This document shows positions 49,686 through 60,217 of a stretch of 64,000 bases of DNA, piece after piece; position 1 is the stretch's first letter; each line of letters starts with the position of its first letter. This stretch comes from Chaenocephalus aceratus (Eukaryota; Chordata; Actinopteri; Perciformes; Channichthyidae): the NCBI GenBank assembly GCA_023974075.1, contig CM043797.1:34963639-35027638 (forward strand), given 5' to 3'. A program made the translations under genes and the position numbers. A model generated the notes under the pieces. That model saw nothing but the letters and a program-made list of their open reading frames with translations, did not search any database and was not told the origin of the DNA.

Positions 49686-49806
49686 TATTCATAGTTTTGT
49701 TTACTTCCGGTACTTGAGGCATATCTCAATGTAAATGCTCACAAAACCTAAAGAACACAATACAGGAAATGGAAAACCCCCCAAAGAGGAAAAGGCCTCT
49801 TTAATA
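49686..49806 (+). mobile_element. MITE family D fragment (copy 6)
   Basis: Only the right end is present: TTTACTTCCGGTACTTGAGG, then ATACAGGAAATGGAAAACCC and AAGGCCTCTTTAA. The Tc1-like palindrome at 48842-49683 lies immediately left of it, so the insertion may have cut off the other half. Confidence 0.55.
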
Positions 49807-51291
49807 AAGTACAAAATCAAACTTTATCAACCACTGACAAAGAGATAATACCTAGGATGACCTCAGATGGACTGTCACAGGGTCAAAGACACACCCAGTT
49901 TTTTCTGTTGGGCAGACTATTTAACAACAGCTGCATTAAGCCGACAGCAGCACTAACAGAGCACTATCTGTTGACAAACTGCATCTCAATAATGAGGACG
50001 GCCACAGCCTGCCACTACTACTACTACATCTGCTCTGAGGCACCGGCGCATCAGGTGGGCCCGGTGGTATTTGAACAACCACAGACGGCTTATGTTTGTG
50101 TGTGTAAGCGTGAGAGTAACTAGGGACACTGGTGAGGGCATGAGTAGTGCCTTGAGGCGAGGAGCAGAAGGGGTGGCAGGGTTAGACGCTAGCCTCTATG
50201 AATCATCTACGTGTCACTAATGCTTTTCCTATGAATGAGCAAACAGATACAGATACACTGCAGAGAGGCAACCACCATGGGGGGAGAGAAAGTGTGAGCA
50301 GCCTGTGAGACTAGCATCCTTAGTCAGTATACTGTCTGAACAGTGAGCATACAGTTACAAGTAATTGATGTAAAAGACAACAAACTAAATCAAAAGCAGC
50401 TGTCTTTTATATGTCTGTGTGTGGATGTGCAGTGATGTACCCACACACCTGTTGTCTGGCTCGTCCCTCTCATCTTATTCAGGCTCCTCATTTGGGCTGC
50501 GCTCCTGCAGCTTGGGAATATGTACACCTTGTTAGGAGGTTGACAGCTCTGGCAGGGGGAGAGACGGGGAAGTAGCTTGTTATGAAGAACAGGCTAACTA
50601 TATACAGGCATGGGGAGTAACGGATTACATGATACGGGATAAAATAATCAAGACACACACAAAATATTGTTTTTCCTAACATTACTTACTGTTACATTTA
50701 TAAGCTTGACAGTATGTAAATCCAGCATTTGCAGAGAGAGTGAACACACAAATAAACTTAAATAATCTATTAAATGTGAAAAGAAATCTTCATCTCAGAC
50801 TAAATCAATTAATAAAGCAAGCCACATTATGCCAGTTTTAATATTTGAAGCTAAAAGCTAATTGACCCTAGCCGCCCTGCTAATAAAGCAGCATGGTAGA
50901 CTGGATATCCAAATGAGATTTGCCTTAGAAACATGTGGCCGGCCTGCTCATTATGACCTTCCCCGTCTGTAATCCTCATTTGCCGCTCATCCAGCTTTGT
51001 CATGCCTGCGCTGCAATTACACTGCATCTAATAACACAGGGGAATTCAGCAAATCTCTGATCAGCATTAGTCTATAGACTTACAGTGATTGGGGCTGTCT
51101 GTGGGGCTGATTATCACAACTATGTGGGACAGAGAGCTGCGGTCACAACAGCCAATAAAGCTTATTCAAGACTTCTTAATGCACTGTTTCTACTGTGAAC
51201 ATAATATTTGACTGAACTGAAAAATGTATTCCTCCACGTTATGTTATACAATTTAAAATGTTAATATGCACTATTAATTTCTTGTAGAACT
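49807..51291. other. intergenic; no gene seen
   Basis: No exon or complete element. A family F fragment (GGGGAGTAACGGATTACATG) is at about 50610-50690. The stretch 50870-51150 is single-copy, with several AATTA/TAATAA cores (CTAATTGACCCTAG, GCAATTACACTGC), and might contain a conserved regulatory element. Untested. Confidence 0.45.
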
Positions 51292-51591
51292 TTAAAGAGA
51301 CCCTATTCAGCTTTTGGGGGTTTTCCCTTTCCTGTAGTGTGTTCATAGGTTTTAGTGCATGTAAACAGTCTGCAAAGACTAACATCCCTGTGTTCCCTTC
51401 AGAAGTAAACAAAGGAGTCCAATGGAGGCGTTTCAGGCAGAAACGCCTCCATTGGACTCCTTTGTTTACTTCCTGAACATAGTGACATCACTCTGTAAAA
51501 CTCGTGCTTCCATTTGCTAGCTAACATTTTTGAACATTAAAGCATGTAAACATGTCACAGTAGAGGCACACAATTTAACAACCCCCTTTAA
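51292..51591 (-). mobile_element. MITE family D, copy 7, with a perfect internal hairpin
   Basis: TTAA on both ends (51292-51295 and 51588-51591). Left end AAGAGACCCTATTCAGCTTT is in reverse orientation to copies 1 and 2. A 33-bp perfect inverted repeat (51402-51434 and 51440-51472) with a 5-bp loop AGGCA sits in the middle. Its arms are the family's own AAACAAAGGAGTCCAATGGA block, so the centre is a fold-back junction. Confidence 0.8.
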
Positions 51592-52084
51592 CAACAGAAC
51601 AACATCTCAACCTAATCACACCTGTAAACTATCTAATTCATATTTAATACATAATTATGTGCGACCACTAAAAAAACATTAAATATCTGGAGTTTATGTG
51701 TGTTTAGGTCCTCGTGTGTGTCTGTTGTTAAGACGGATATGAGATCATGTGGAGCTCTTCTCTCTCATCAGCTGTAATGATCAGAGCTGTGAGGATTAAG
51801 TACCAATGTCCCAGTAAAGGAGATTTGCACTGCCAAATGTAGGACCACTGGCTCTACTAAGCTGCCTAATTTACTCACACACACATAACTACATCAACAC
51901 ACACATACACAGAAGATGCTACAGCAGCCTCAGATTGGATTAAAGCTGGAGGAATGGTGTGGAGCGCCTTGTTGTGGCCAGCAGAGGGACTGCAGGAGCA
52001 AGCTGCATTAAGACATACAGAGAGGCACATTATTAAAATAAAACCAATGACAAAAGTAGATTAAAGCAGTGCAGGCTCTTGGAG

Positions 52085-52375
52085 TAATACATTACATAAA
52101 TGGCATGATTACAATGTAGTAAAAACTATAATGAGCATAGTGTTTGTTATAAAAGGATCAGATTGTATTTCTTCTTTGTAAACTGTACTGTTCTGTAGGC
52201 TAATAGTCTGAATCTATACTATATATTTATTTGCATTGCATTGCATTTAATATTGAGGTAATCCAGGTTACATTAATCTAATATTTTGATACTCAGATTA
52301 GGTTTCTGATTACATTTCCAAGGTAAATAGTAATTGTAATGGATTACATTGTTAAAGTAACCCTCCCAAATCTGC
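52085..52375. mobile_element. repeat family F, near-complete copy
   Basis: Runs from TAATACATTACATAAATGGC through GGATCAGATTGTATTTCTTC to AATGGATTACATTGTTAAAG. It joins the left part shared with 25495 and the right part shared with 26841-26995, giving the unbroken family F order. Non-coding. Confidence 0.55.
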
Positions 52376-52940
52376 CTATTTTCACGCATTAGCAATCACT
52401 GGAATCACTTAGACAAGCTAACCATGCATTCCTGCTGCTTTTCAACTCTACGGCTGAGGAAGTATCTCAAAGTCACAGGGAGGAAGAAACAGGAATTGTG
52501 CTTAAATGGGTCATTCACAAGACTCAGTGCATGACAGGCAACACACCGGAAAGATGATCTTTTGTGGTCACAGTCTTGCCTCATAATATTCAGGTTACTG
52601 TAACTATAGTGATCAGCTTCAATGAGAGAGAGAGGCAGAGAGGGGCGAACATGTGACAGTGTAACTGTGGACTCATGAGGAATCCACAGCCAGACAGTGG
52701 GTGTCTCTGTGTGAAGCAAGCAGCATGGAGAAGGCCTATGATATTGATCTTGCCTTAACACTGCAGAGTTTCCACCAGAAAAGTTGTTAGGCTCAGTAGT
52801 CAAGTATCCTTTGACTGGACTGATGTCCCAAGGGCGGATTATGAGACAATTGTCAGTGGGCACACATGTGCAAAAGGCCCAAACTGTGCCTAAACAGGAT
52901 CCAGACATGTATACTGCCACTGAGTGGTGGGGTTAGGGTT

Positions 52941-53562
52941 AAGGCCCTGACACACCAAGCAGTCACCAGAGGACTAGCCGACGCTGAAGTCGGCTGTTGC
53001 CTGGCCGTGTTCTCCTGCGTTTTGGCCATGTGTCGCACGGGAACACACCGCACCGACTTCAGTGCGTGAGTGGCAATAACTCTCCTTACCAGCAGGCGGC
53101 GGTAGTGTGTATTCGTCATTCAAAAGAGGCAACAACCGGAAGACAGAGAAGAAGAAGAGTATCTTTTCTCCGTAATATCATACAGAGCTGGCCTCTCCTG
53201 GATCAAGGTGATGAGCAGGTCTTCGTTTGCATCATTCCAGATCGCCATGATGAGATGAAAATGAATAGCAGTCTGTGTGTGCCTTCTTAAATCGTTTGTT
53301 TACGTCCCTCACTTCCGCTTCGCTTCTCATGCACTGATTTGCTAGCTGAACAGCCAATCAGAGTGATTATTTGGTCCGACTGCCAGACCCGATGCATGGC
53401 CGATTCAACATGTTGAATCGGCCATGCATCGGGTCTGGCAGTCCAAATAAGGCGTGTCACGGTCGACGGTGCGGGACACACCAACCTGACTACGGCGCCG
53501 CGAATGCCCGACAGCCTCTGACGGCCTCTGACTCCCAAAATCGGGTTGGTGTGTCAGGGCCT
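52941..53562. mobile_element. TIR MITE family H with internal palindrome
   Basis: Ends AAGGCCCTGACACACCAAGC and the complement of AAGGCCCTGACACACCAACC. The flanks TTAGGGTT (52933-52940) and TTAGGGTG (53563-53570) are a 7/8 duplication, fitting a hAT-type MITE. The centre holds a perfect fold-back around 53410/53411. GC-rich body without a convincing protein. Confidence 0.75.
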
Positions 53563-53574
53563 TTAGGGTGCAGA

Positions 53575-53655
53575 CCATTAACATGCACCTAAACCTATAT
53601 AACGCACTACAGGAAGAGGATAACCCAAAAAGGATAAGGGAAGGGCCCCTTTATA
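53575..53655 (+). mobile_element. MITE family D fragment (copy 8)
   Basis: ACATGCACCTAAACCTATAT and GCACTACAGGAAGAGGATAA up to AAGGGCCCCTTTA are the right end of family D. The left part is missing. Confidence 0.5.
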
Positions 53656-54000
53656 TTATTTAGATGGAGGCTCTAAATTAGCCAAGTGGGTAATTTGCCT
53701 TGCATCAGTCATTTTGTTTCCCTTTAATCATGCTTTTTAATCCTTTTGCACGATTAGCACATCGTAAGAAATTTGATACGGCGACCAGGTTTTGTTTTTT
53801 TGGTGCCTTTTGTGTTAAGTTCCCTGTTCAATTTGTTCAATACTTGGTCTGTTTAAAATAATGACCTTTCTTTTTTTTGTTAACAAGCAATATGTTTTAT
53901 TTTAGCAGTATAATGAAAGCAGTGTAGTGCAGCGCTAAGTGAGTCTCTTTTCAGGATATGAGTCTCTTTTTTGTTCGAATGGTCGTTATACTGTATAATC

Positions 54001-55073
54001 GGTACCACTAGATCAGGGGTGAGGAACCTTTTTCCTCTCAAGGGCCATTTCAATTTTTTCAACATCCTCCGAGGACCGTACAAATGATTGACCTCTGCTT
54101 ATAAATACTAAAATCACAGCCCATTAATTTGGCCTTTCTTTCATAAAGTGCAAAGAAAAAGCAACCTCTTAATCCAGATATTTTACCATGCATGCACGTG
54201 CACGGTTGAGGCATGACCACCAAAACAGAAAGATATGGACACAAGATGTGTGCAAATGTATTTAGTCTCCTATCCATGTGTACATGATTTAAGTGGGGGG
54301 AACCTAACCTCCTCTAGGGGGGTCCGGGGGCATGCTCCTCCGGGAAGATTATTTTTTTTAAATATTGAAGTTAAAAGCATCAATCTGGTGCACTTTGAGA
54401 GCAACATGAAGAGATCTATGGATACATCTTTCAACACCCATATGAAACAGAACGTGAAGCAGATTTTTTTTTTCTTTATTGTACAAATCACTCCCCTTTT
54501 AAACTGTATTCTTGTTTATTAATAACAACTTTTTTTTACTGTCATATAGTATTTTATCTGTTTACTTTATTCTCTTATTTTTTTATAATGATCATATAAA
54601 GATGTGCCTTTACCTCACTGGTTGGAGAAAAAGCTTCTTATATTTGTTAGCATAGCTAGCTAACCAGATGCTAATAACAAAAAAGTTATTGACTGTATGA
54701 TCAGTATGACATTTTATTAATCATTAAGAACCATTTATAAACCACTTATCACATAGTTTTCATACATCAACACAGACTTACTATTTGGCAAGATGACTAA
54801 GCCTTATATTGGCTACTTAGCGAGAATCAACTCAGTGAACAACAGACTAATGATGCTGATGAAGAAGACGAAGTAAGCTAAGTAGCCAATATAAGGCTTA
54901 GCAGTACAGATACATGGGCTCTCTATTTGGCAAGCAACCGGTCACAGTTGCCTTGTTTATCTCATGTCTTATAAAAGCTTATTAATGATTTATAAAGTGT
55001 TCACAACCTAATTAATAAATCACAAACTATTCGTAAACCCTTTATAAGGGTAGTTTTATTGTAAAGTGGTACC
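54001..55073. mobile_element. TIR DNA transposon 'B' copy 2, with a hAT insertion
   Basis: Begins GGTACCACTA and ends GTAAAGTGGTACC, flanked by a perfect 8-bp duplication GTATAATC (53993-54000 and 55074-55081). The part from about 54711 is homologous to copy 1 at 2126-3311 but lacks the Harbinger-like insert. The middle (AGAATCAACTCAGTGAACAA to GTAAGCTAAGTAGCC) is inverted relative to copy 1. A truncated hAT element (54014-54710) replaces most of the left arm. Confidence 0.82.
54014..54710 (+). mobile_element. hAT element K copy 1, right-truncated
   Basis: Begins CAGGGGTGAGGAACCTTTTT and is colinear with the complete copy at 59138-60157 up to CTGATCAGTATGAC. Homology then stops and element B sequence resumes. 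The right terminal repeat is missing, as is about 80 bp of element B's left arm, so a deletion removed the junction. Confidence 0.8.
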
Positions 55074-55759
55074 GTATAATCCAATAGTTTATTTAACTTT
55101 CAAGTAACATCCAGGACTAGAAATCCAAGCTGAATCCGCCTAGTTCTGCTTTTCATCCAACTACTTCACTGTCACGTCAAATGAAGCAGATGGATGCAGG
55201 AAATGTAAACGATTTTGCAGCTGCAACCTCAGCTTTCTCGGTCAATATTGCTTTTAATCAAATACATTTATCATCAACACTGATTGGGTATACATATGGC
55301 CCCCATCAAAATGTACACTTTTGGCAGCTACCCAGGTTGAGATACATTTTTACAGTTTTTCGGAAACCCTGCAAGTTATGGGTGTAGAAAAGAGAATGCA
55401 TTTAATTTTTCAAGTAAGGGTTTTGCATGTTTCAGGAAAAGTCCTATTTGCATTGACAGTGCAGAGAAAGAGGAAGAAGACCCCAATCTATACTAGAGCT
55501 GGATTAACTCCTCATATTGTAGTGGACATAACATGATCATTGACAGAAGCATGAAGGAAATGCATGTGATTGCTGTGTGATGCTGAGGGCCATTATTTCT
55601 GGATGACTAAAGTTATGCATGAAATGGGTGTATAATGGGGTCTTACAACACTACTATATCAGGCCTTTTTCATTATATTGTATAACTGTGCATGTCATAC
55701 TGAGTTTATGTGAACATGTGAACTTATCTGAGAATTTTGAGTCATGGTATACAGGTAGT

Positions 55760-55761
<2 letters not shown>

Positions 55762-55811
<50 letters not shown>

Positions 55812-55816
55812 TATAT
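55762..55816. repeat. (TA)n microsatellite
   Basis: TA repeats with one AATA interruption, about 1.2 kb upstream of bace2. Confidence 0.95.
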
Positions 55817-56699
55817 CACTGAATTGTGTGGATTGGAATTGATTTTATTGCCTTACTCATAATACAAACTGTAAATATAATCATAACAGGCTTATATTAA
55901 TCGGTGTGCAATATACTGAGCATTTTGAAATCTCATTAGTATTTGAGCTCTCCTTGAAAAAGCATAAATATCTACAAGAATATGCACATGTGTACACATG
56001 CATGGACTTATGATCAGTAACACCTGATTTGTACTTGGCCTGGAAGGCATGTAGGCAACAAGTACTAAAAAATGCACAGCAAAACTATTCAACTGAATTA
56101 AAGTTTTAAATAACTTGTGCGGATGTAACATTTGAGTGTGGTGTAAACATGAGGGAATTTCCTTCATTGTGATTGAACAGATTAAAATTACAATTACTAG
56201 AGTAGTCTACCATATCAAGAGAACCAAAGGGTGGAACATTGGATTTACTGTAAATACGGACAAATTAAGCGATGCAAAAGGCAGTGGAACAATGTCTAAT
56301 TTTGGAAACACTGTTAACAAGTGAAACACACATATCCGACCGATAGTGAGAAAACTTACCTTACCGGCGTGTTTACATCAATTTAAATTACTATGGTGAG
56401 AAGTTGCTCACCAATACGGCAGTTAATTTACAACCGGAAATTGTGAAAACAGGAGCGTCTACACCACTGTGCCTTCAAAATAAAAGACTCTACACAATAC
56501 AACAATATTGTACTACAATTTAGTGAAGTGGAAGTACAAAGTAGCATAACATGGAAATACTCAAGTTTTTCGAAGATGTATATTAATATAGCCTACAATA
56601 TAAATCGTGTTTCTCCTTTGCTCTTCATTTCAAAGCTTTCGTTAAGGTGTCCGTTAAGACCGTTGGGATCTATCTTACTTTGAAAGTGTAAACAAACGA

Positions 56700-56987
56700 A
56701 AGTGGTGTTTTCAGTTTTAGATAGCTTGACACAGTTGGAGGAGGAGTGACATTTATGGAGGCGAAACATCCCGGAGAATAAGTTTATCGACTGCAGTCAA
56801 ACAGTGACTGTCAAACTGTGTTAACATGTCTGAGTGTTTCCCTTCTTCTTGACGGCGGAGAGGCAGCGTTTTCATGATGTCGGTCACCACAGTGGAGGCG
56901 TTTCCATGATGGCCAAACTGAGGAGCAAACTTTAAACAAGGAGTCTTCTCTTATGCCCGTTATCACCTTAATATTAGCACCACCACC
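56700..56987 (+). promoter_or_regulatory. bace2 5' leader with five upstream ORFs
   Basis: Five ATG-initiated short frames precede the bace2 start: 56755-56781 (8 codons), 56826-56852 (8), 56874-56909 (11), 56906-56935 (9, overlapping the previous stop as ATGA) and 56953-57018 (21, running past the main ATG in another frame). BACE1 leaders are known to carry inhibitory upstream ORFs, so similar translational control is possible. How many lie in the mature leader depends on the unknown start site and splicing. Confidence 0.5.
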
Positions 56988-57272
56988 ATGGCATACTCTA
57001 CTTTTATCTCCATATTAGCTTTTAGTTTGTACTTCGGCGTATCCAAGTGTTACTTCGCGATACCGCTGAAGATTTACCCGGGGAAGTTGAACGTGTCCTC
57101 GGAGCTGAGTCGCAGGGTGGTGTTGACGGTCGATGGGACCGATGGGACCGGCCTCTCGCTGGCCTCGGACCCTAGCGGCACCGTGGACTTCCTGGACATG
57201 GTGGACAACCTGCAGGGAGACTCTGGGAGAGGCTACTACATCGAGATGGCTCTTGGTACTCCTGGGCAAAAG
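56988..57272 (+). CDS. bace2: bace2 exon 1 (beta-secretase 2; signal peptide, pro-region, start of protease domain)
   Basis: ATG in a strong context (CACCACCATGG) opens 95 codons ending at GGGCAAAAG|GTAATGTT, a phase-0 donor. Residues 1-22 are a hydrophobic signal peptide (MAYSTFISILAFSLYFGVSK). A weakly conserved pro-segment follows, with an NVSS site at 35. Then MVDNLQGDSGRGYYIEM and LGTPGQK (71-95), the hallmark start of the BACE aspartic-protease fold. Human BACE2 reads MVDNLQGDSGRGYYLEM there. The catalytic DTGS would be in exon 2, outside the window. BACE2 is a type I membrane aspartyl protease of the secretory pathway that cleaves APP near theta/beta sites, PMEL and TMEM27. BACE1 is less likely given the dscam neighbour. 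Confidence 0.93.
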
Positions 57273-57285
57273 GTAATGTTATCAC

Positions 57286-57722
57286 CAGTGGAGGAAGAAG
57301 TACTCAGATATTATACTTAGGTTAAAGTAGAAGTACTCAGATCCTGTACTTAGGTTAAAGTAGAAGTACTCAGATCTTGTACTTGAGTAAAAGTAGATAG
57401 AAGTACCAGAGTGTAGGAATTATCTTTGTTACAAGTAAAAGTACTGCATTCAAAATGTTACTCAAGTAAAAGTACAAAAGTATTGGCATCTAAATATACT
57501 TAAAGTACTCATTATGCAGATTGGCCCATTTCAGAATCATATCTCATGTATGTGCACTATAATGAGTTTCTTCTGGTTCTTTAAGTATGTTCTATTGTTA
57601 ATACTTTTCTTCTTTTACTGAAGTAACAATTTGATTGCAGGACTTTGAAAACTGGGTATTCCTAAACTCTGGTACTTCTACTTTTACTTAAGTACAATAT
57701 CTGAGTACGTTTTCTACCTCTG
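57286..57722. mobile_element. short TIR repeat just inside bace2 intron 1
   Basis: Left end CAGTGGAGGAAGAAGTACTC and the complement of the right end (CAGAGGTAGAAAACGTACTC) are inverted repeats. Internal tracts of AAGTAAAAGTAC lie near both ends. No clear target duplication remains. The left end starts only 13 bp after the bace2 exon 1 donor site. Confidence 0.65.
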
Positions 57723-57807
57723 TAAGTCTGTTTGTGTGTTTAAATCTTCCTTTACTCTTTATTTTATTTTTTTAGTCATTGTATTTACACAGGCTCATGT
57801 GTTAGCA

Positions 57808-57930
57808 GTGGTGGAAAGTAACTAAGTAAATTAACTCAATTTACTTAAGTACATTATTGAGGTACTTGACCTCAGTATTTCCATTTTATGCTACTTTTGT
57901 ATACCTTTTCTCCACTACATTTCTTTTTAC
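57808..57930. repeat. CAGTGGTGGAAAGTAACT-type repeat, left end
   Basis: CAGTGGTGGAAAGTAACTAA, GAGGTACTTGACCTCAGTAT and CTTTTCTCCACTACATTTC form the characteristic end of a common fish non-autonomous DNA repeat. The right limit is unclear. Confidence 0.5.
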
Positions 57931-58338
57931 TCACTACATTTATTGTTTACAGGATTAGAGACTGGAGAAGGTTTATATTATTAAGACAAACATTAAATCA
58001 ACTAAAACATTATGATGTACTATTATAGCTGGAGATACCTGGCATATACATAGTCGTAAAAGTTATGAAATCCTTTACCAGTTGCAAAAATAAAATGATT
58101 AACATATTAATTCATCACACATACTCATAGTATTCCCGAAATGGCCACTTTTGATAGTGAGTGCTTTTAAACTTGGCACTTAAAGAGCAACTTCCAGGTT
58201 AAAGACACCTGTGAATAAATGTGTAGGAAAATGATGAATACACTAGATTTAAAAAAAATATATACAGAACTATACACTACAGTGACATCTGGCGTCGTTT
58301 TTGTAAGAAATGTTCACTTCGGCATAAAAAAGCCTCGG

Positions 58339-58364
58339 CACGTGACCTCTCACGTGTGACGTAA
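58339..58364 (+). promoter_or_regulatory. paired CACGTG E-boxes and a CRE-like site in element E
   Basis: CACGTG at 58339-58344 and 58351-58356, then TGACGTAA at 58357-58364, within about 75 bp upstream of the P2RX7A-like ATG. In copy 2 the first E-box (61385-61390) and TGACGTAA (61403-61410) are kept and the second E-box is mutated. Motif-based only. Confidence 0.4.
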
Positions 58365-58412
58365 CAAAGGGTAAACAAGGGGGAGAGCGGCCGGTGTAAC
58401 GTATTGATAAAC

Positions 58413-58615
58413 ATGGATCCCAATGCTAGTTTCGACACAGAAGAAGTTGAACATGAATATTCGAATGCATATGACGGACCACAACCTTATAATTATGAGC
58501 CTGCTAGGCGTCCAAGAGACCAGGAGCAACCAAGGATTAGAAGAAATAACGGCCATCGGAGAGAAATTGAGCTGTGGTGTGAGGAAAACCAGTGGAGAAC
58601 TGGGCAGCTATCTTG
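58413..58615 (+). CDS. P2RX7A-like candidate first coding exon in element E
   Basis: ATG at 58413 opens MDPNASFDTEEVEHEYSNAY, then QPYNYEPARRPRDQEQPRI and ELWCEENQWRTGQLS. The donor (TCTTG|GTGAGTGA) falls inside a Trp codon. An acidic start, a YNYEPARRP box and a Trp-containing end before a splice site recall fish proteins with the P2X7-receptor C-terminal-like (P2RX7A) domain, whose next residues are a W-C-x-C-G-x-C zinc cluster. That continuation is not visible here, because a hAT element follows 67 bp later. No stop or frameshift occurs in the exon. Function unknown; the family call is from recall. Confidence 0.5.
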
Positions 58616-58830
58616 GTGAGTGACCGGCGTCACATCACAATATTGTAAAGTTAGCTATCATATATCAGGCTATAACTAAAGTCAGTGTTGGGAAAGTTCA
58701 CTTTCTACATGAACTAGTTCAGTTCACAGTTCACAAATTTTAAAATGAACTAGTTCAGTTCATAGTTCATAATTCAAAATGTTGAACTAAAGTTCATGGT
58801 TTCAAAAATGAACTAATTTATAGTTTATAG

Positions 58831-60217
58831 TTATTTTTTCAATACGTTGCTGCGAGCTATTATTTGTCTCCTGTACGATGTTAATGGGATTTGGGTGGTA
58901 GTGGATCTGTTTTGGCTCTCTTTTTTATTCGCCACTCGCACATACCGTGAAAGGCTAGTCGTGTGCTTATTCTCAATGTGCCGTTTAAGGTTTGTTGTCG
59001 ACGTCGTCGATGTACGGACTTGCTTTTTCAAACCGGGCGGACACAGTTTACAGGCAAACGTTTGATTTTTTCCGTCTGAGTCAGTACTGACTTTAACGTA
59101 AAACTCTTTTAAATGCTCATACGCCGACGCCGTAGAGCAGGGGTGGGGAACCTTTTTCCTCTCAAGGGCCATTTCAATTTGTACAATATCCTCAGAGGAC
59201 CGTACAAGTTATTGACCTCTGCTTAAAAAAAACTAAAATCAGAGCCCATTCATTTCATTCTGTGCAAAGAAAAAGCAACCTTTTAATCCAGATATCTCAC
59301 CATGACTCATGTTAGTCGCGTATGCATGCACGTGCACGGTGTGGCATGACCACCAAAACAGAAAGATATGGACACAAGATGTGTGCAAATGTATTTAGTT
59401 TCTTATCCATGTTTACATGATTTAAGTGTGGGGGGGGGGGGGCCTAACCTCCTCTAGGGGGGTCCAGGGGGCATGCTCCCCTGGGAAGATTTTTTTTTTA
59501 AATGTTGAAGTTAAAAGCATCAATCTGGTGCACTTTGAGAGCAACATGAGGAGCTCTATGGAAACATCTCTCAACACCCAAACACAACTGTAAGCAGATT
59601 TTCTTTTAATATATGGATATTTGACAAATCACTCCCCTTTCAAACTGTATTCTTCTTTATTAATAACTGTCATATAGTATTTTATACCCTGTTTACTTTA
59701 TTGTCTTATTTTTTTATATTCTTCTTATATTCGTTAGCATAGCTAGCTAACCAGATGCTAATGATAACAACACAGTTATTGACTGTCTGATCAGTATGAC
59801 AGATGAGCAGATCGCCACTGGGCTTTCAACTAAAGACACAGACACGCAGAAACTGCGGCATGTGTATGGACTTATCGGTACTGCAATTTCTGAAGTGCTG
59901 GAGTGGCGTTCTGGTGCTCTCCGTCAGAACTGCACCCCTGTCAGTCGAGACACGTGATGACACGTTAGGCTCGTGTTGTGCTCAAGGACCCTGACCTTGG
60001 CCAGGAAAAACAGGCACTCGCTTGTTTCATTTTTTTTGCGGTCTAGATTTCTTTCATTTTTTTATTTTTTGCGTGTGTTTATAAATTACCTCGAGGGCCG
60101 TACCAAATTGTCTCGCGGGCCGTATACGGTCCGGAGGCCGGAGGTTCCCCACCCCTGCCGTAGAGTCTCACTCTGAGCGAGTGCTGCTGCAGCTGCTCTC
60201 GGCTTCGTCCATACTAA
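58831..60217 (-). pseudogene. BED zinc-finger exon of a hAT transposase, disrupted
   Basis: The minus-strand frame below 59130 reads [23 protein letters not shown] and [12 protein letters not shown], a BED finger with C-x2-C and H-x5-H ligands. Its upstream coding continues beyond the nested element at 60165-60217 (ATG at about 60215; MDEAESSCSSTRSE). There an in-frame TGA precedes the finger. The 1020-bp hAT insertion splits the exon. No catalytic domain remains. Confidence 0.8.
59138..60157 (+). mobile_element. hAT element K copy 2 (1020 bp), nested inside hAT L
   Basis: Terminal repeats CAGGGGTGGGGAACC and GGTTCCCCACCCCTG are perfect 15-bp inverted repeats. The 8-bp CCGTAGAG flanks both sides (59130-59137 and 60158-60165). 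Matches the truncated copy at 54014-54710. It resembles Charlie/Tip100-like hAT elements. A 53-codon frame from ATG at 59796 (MTDEQIATGLSTKDTDTQKL) has no recognised family. Confidence 0.92.

Noticed and set aside
52405..52920. Minus-strand frame of 171 codons
   Set aside because: No recognised domain, no repeat of the frame elsewhere, irregular composition; likely chance. A database search with no hits would confirm, a hit would reopen it.
57286..57722. hAT-type target duplication for the MITE after bace2 exon 1
   Set aside because: The eight bases on the two sides (GTTATCAC and TAAGTCTG) do not match, so no duplication is claimed.
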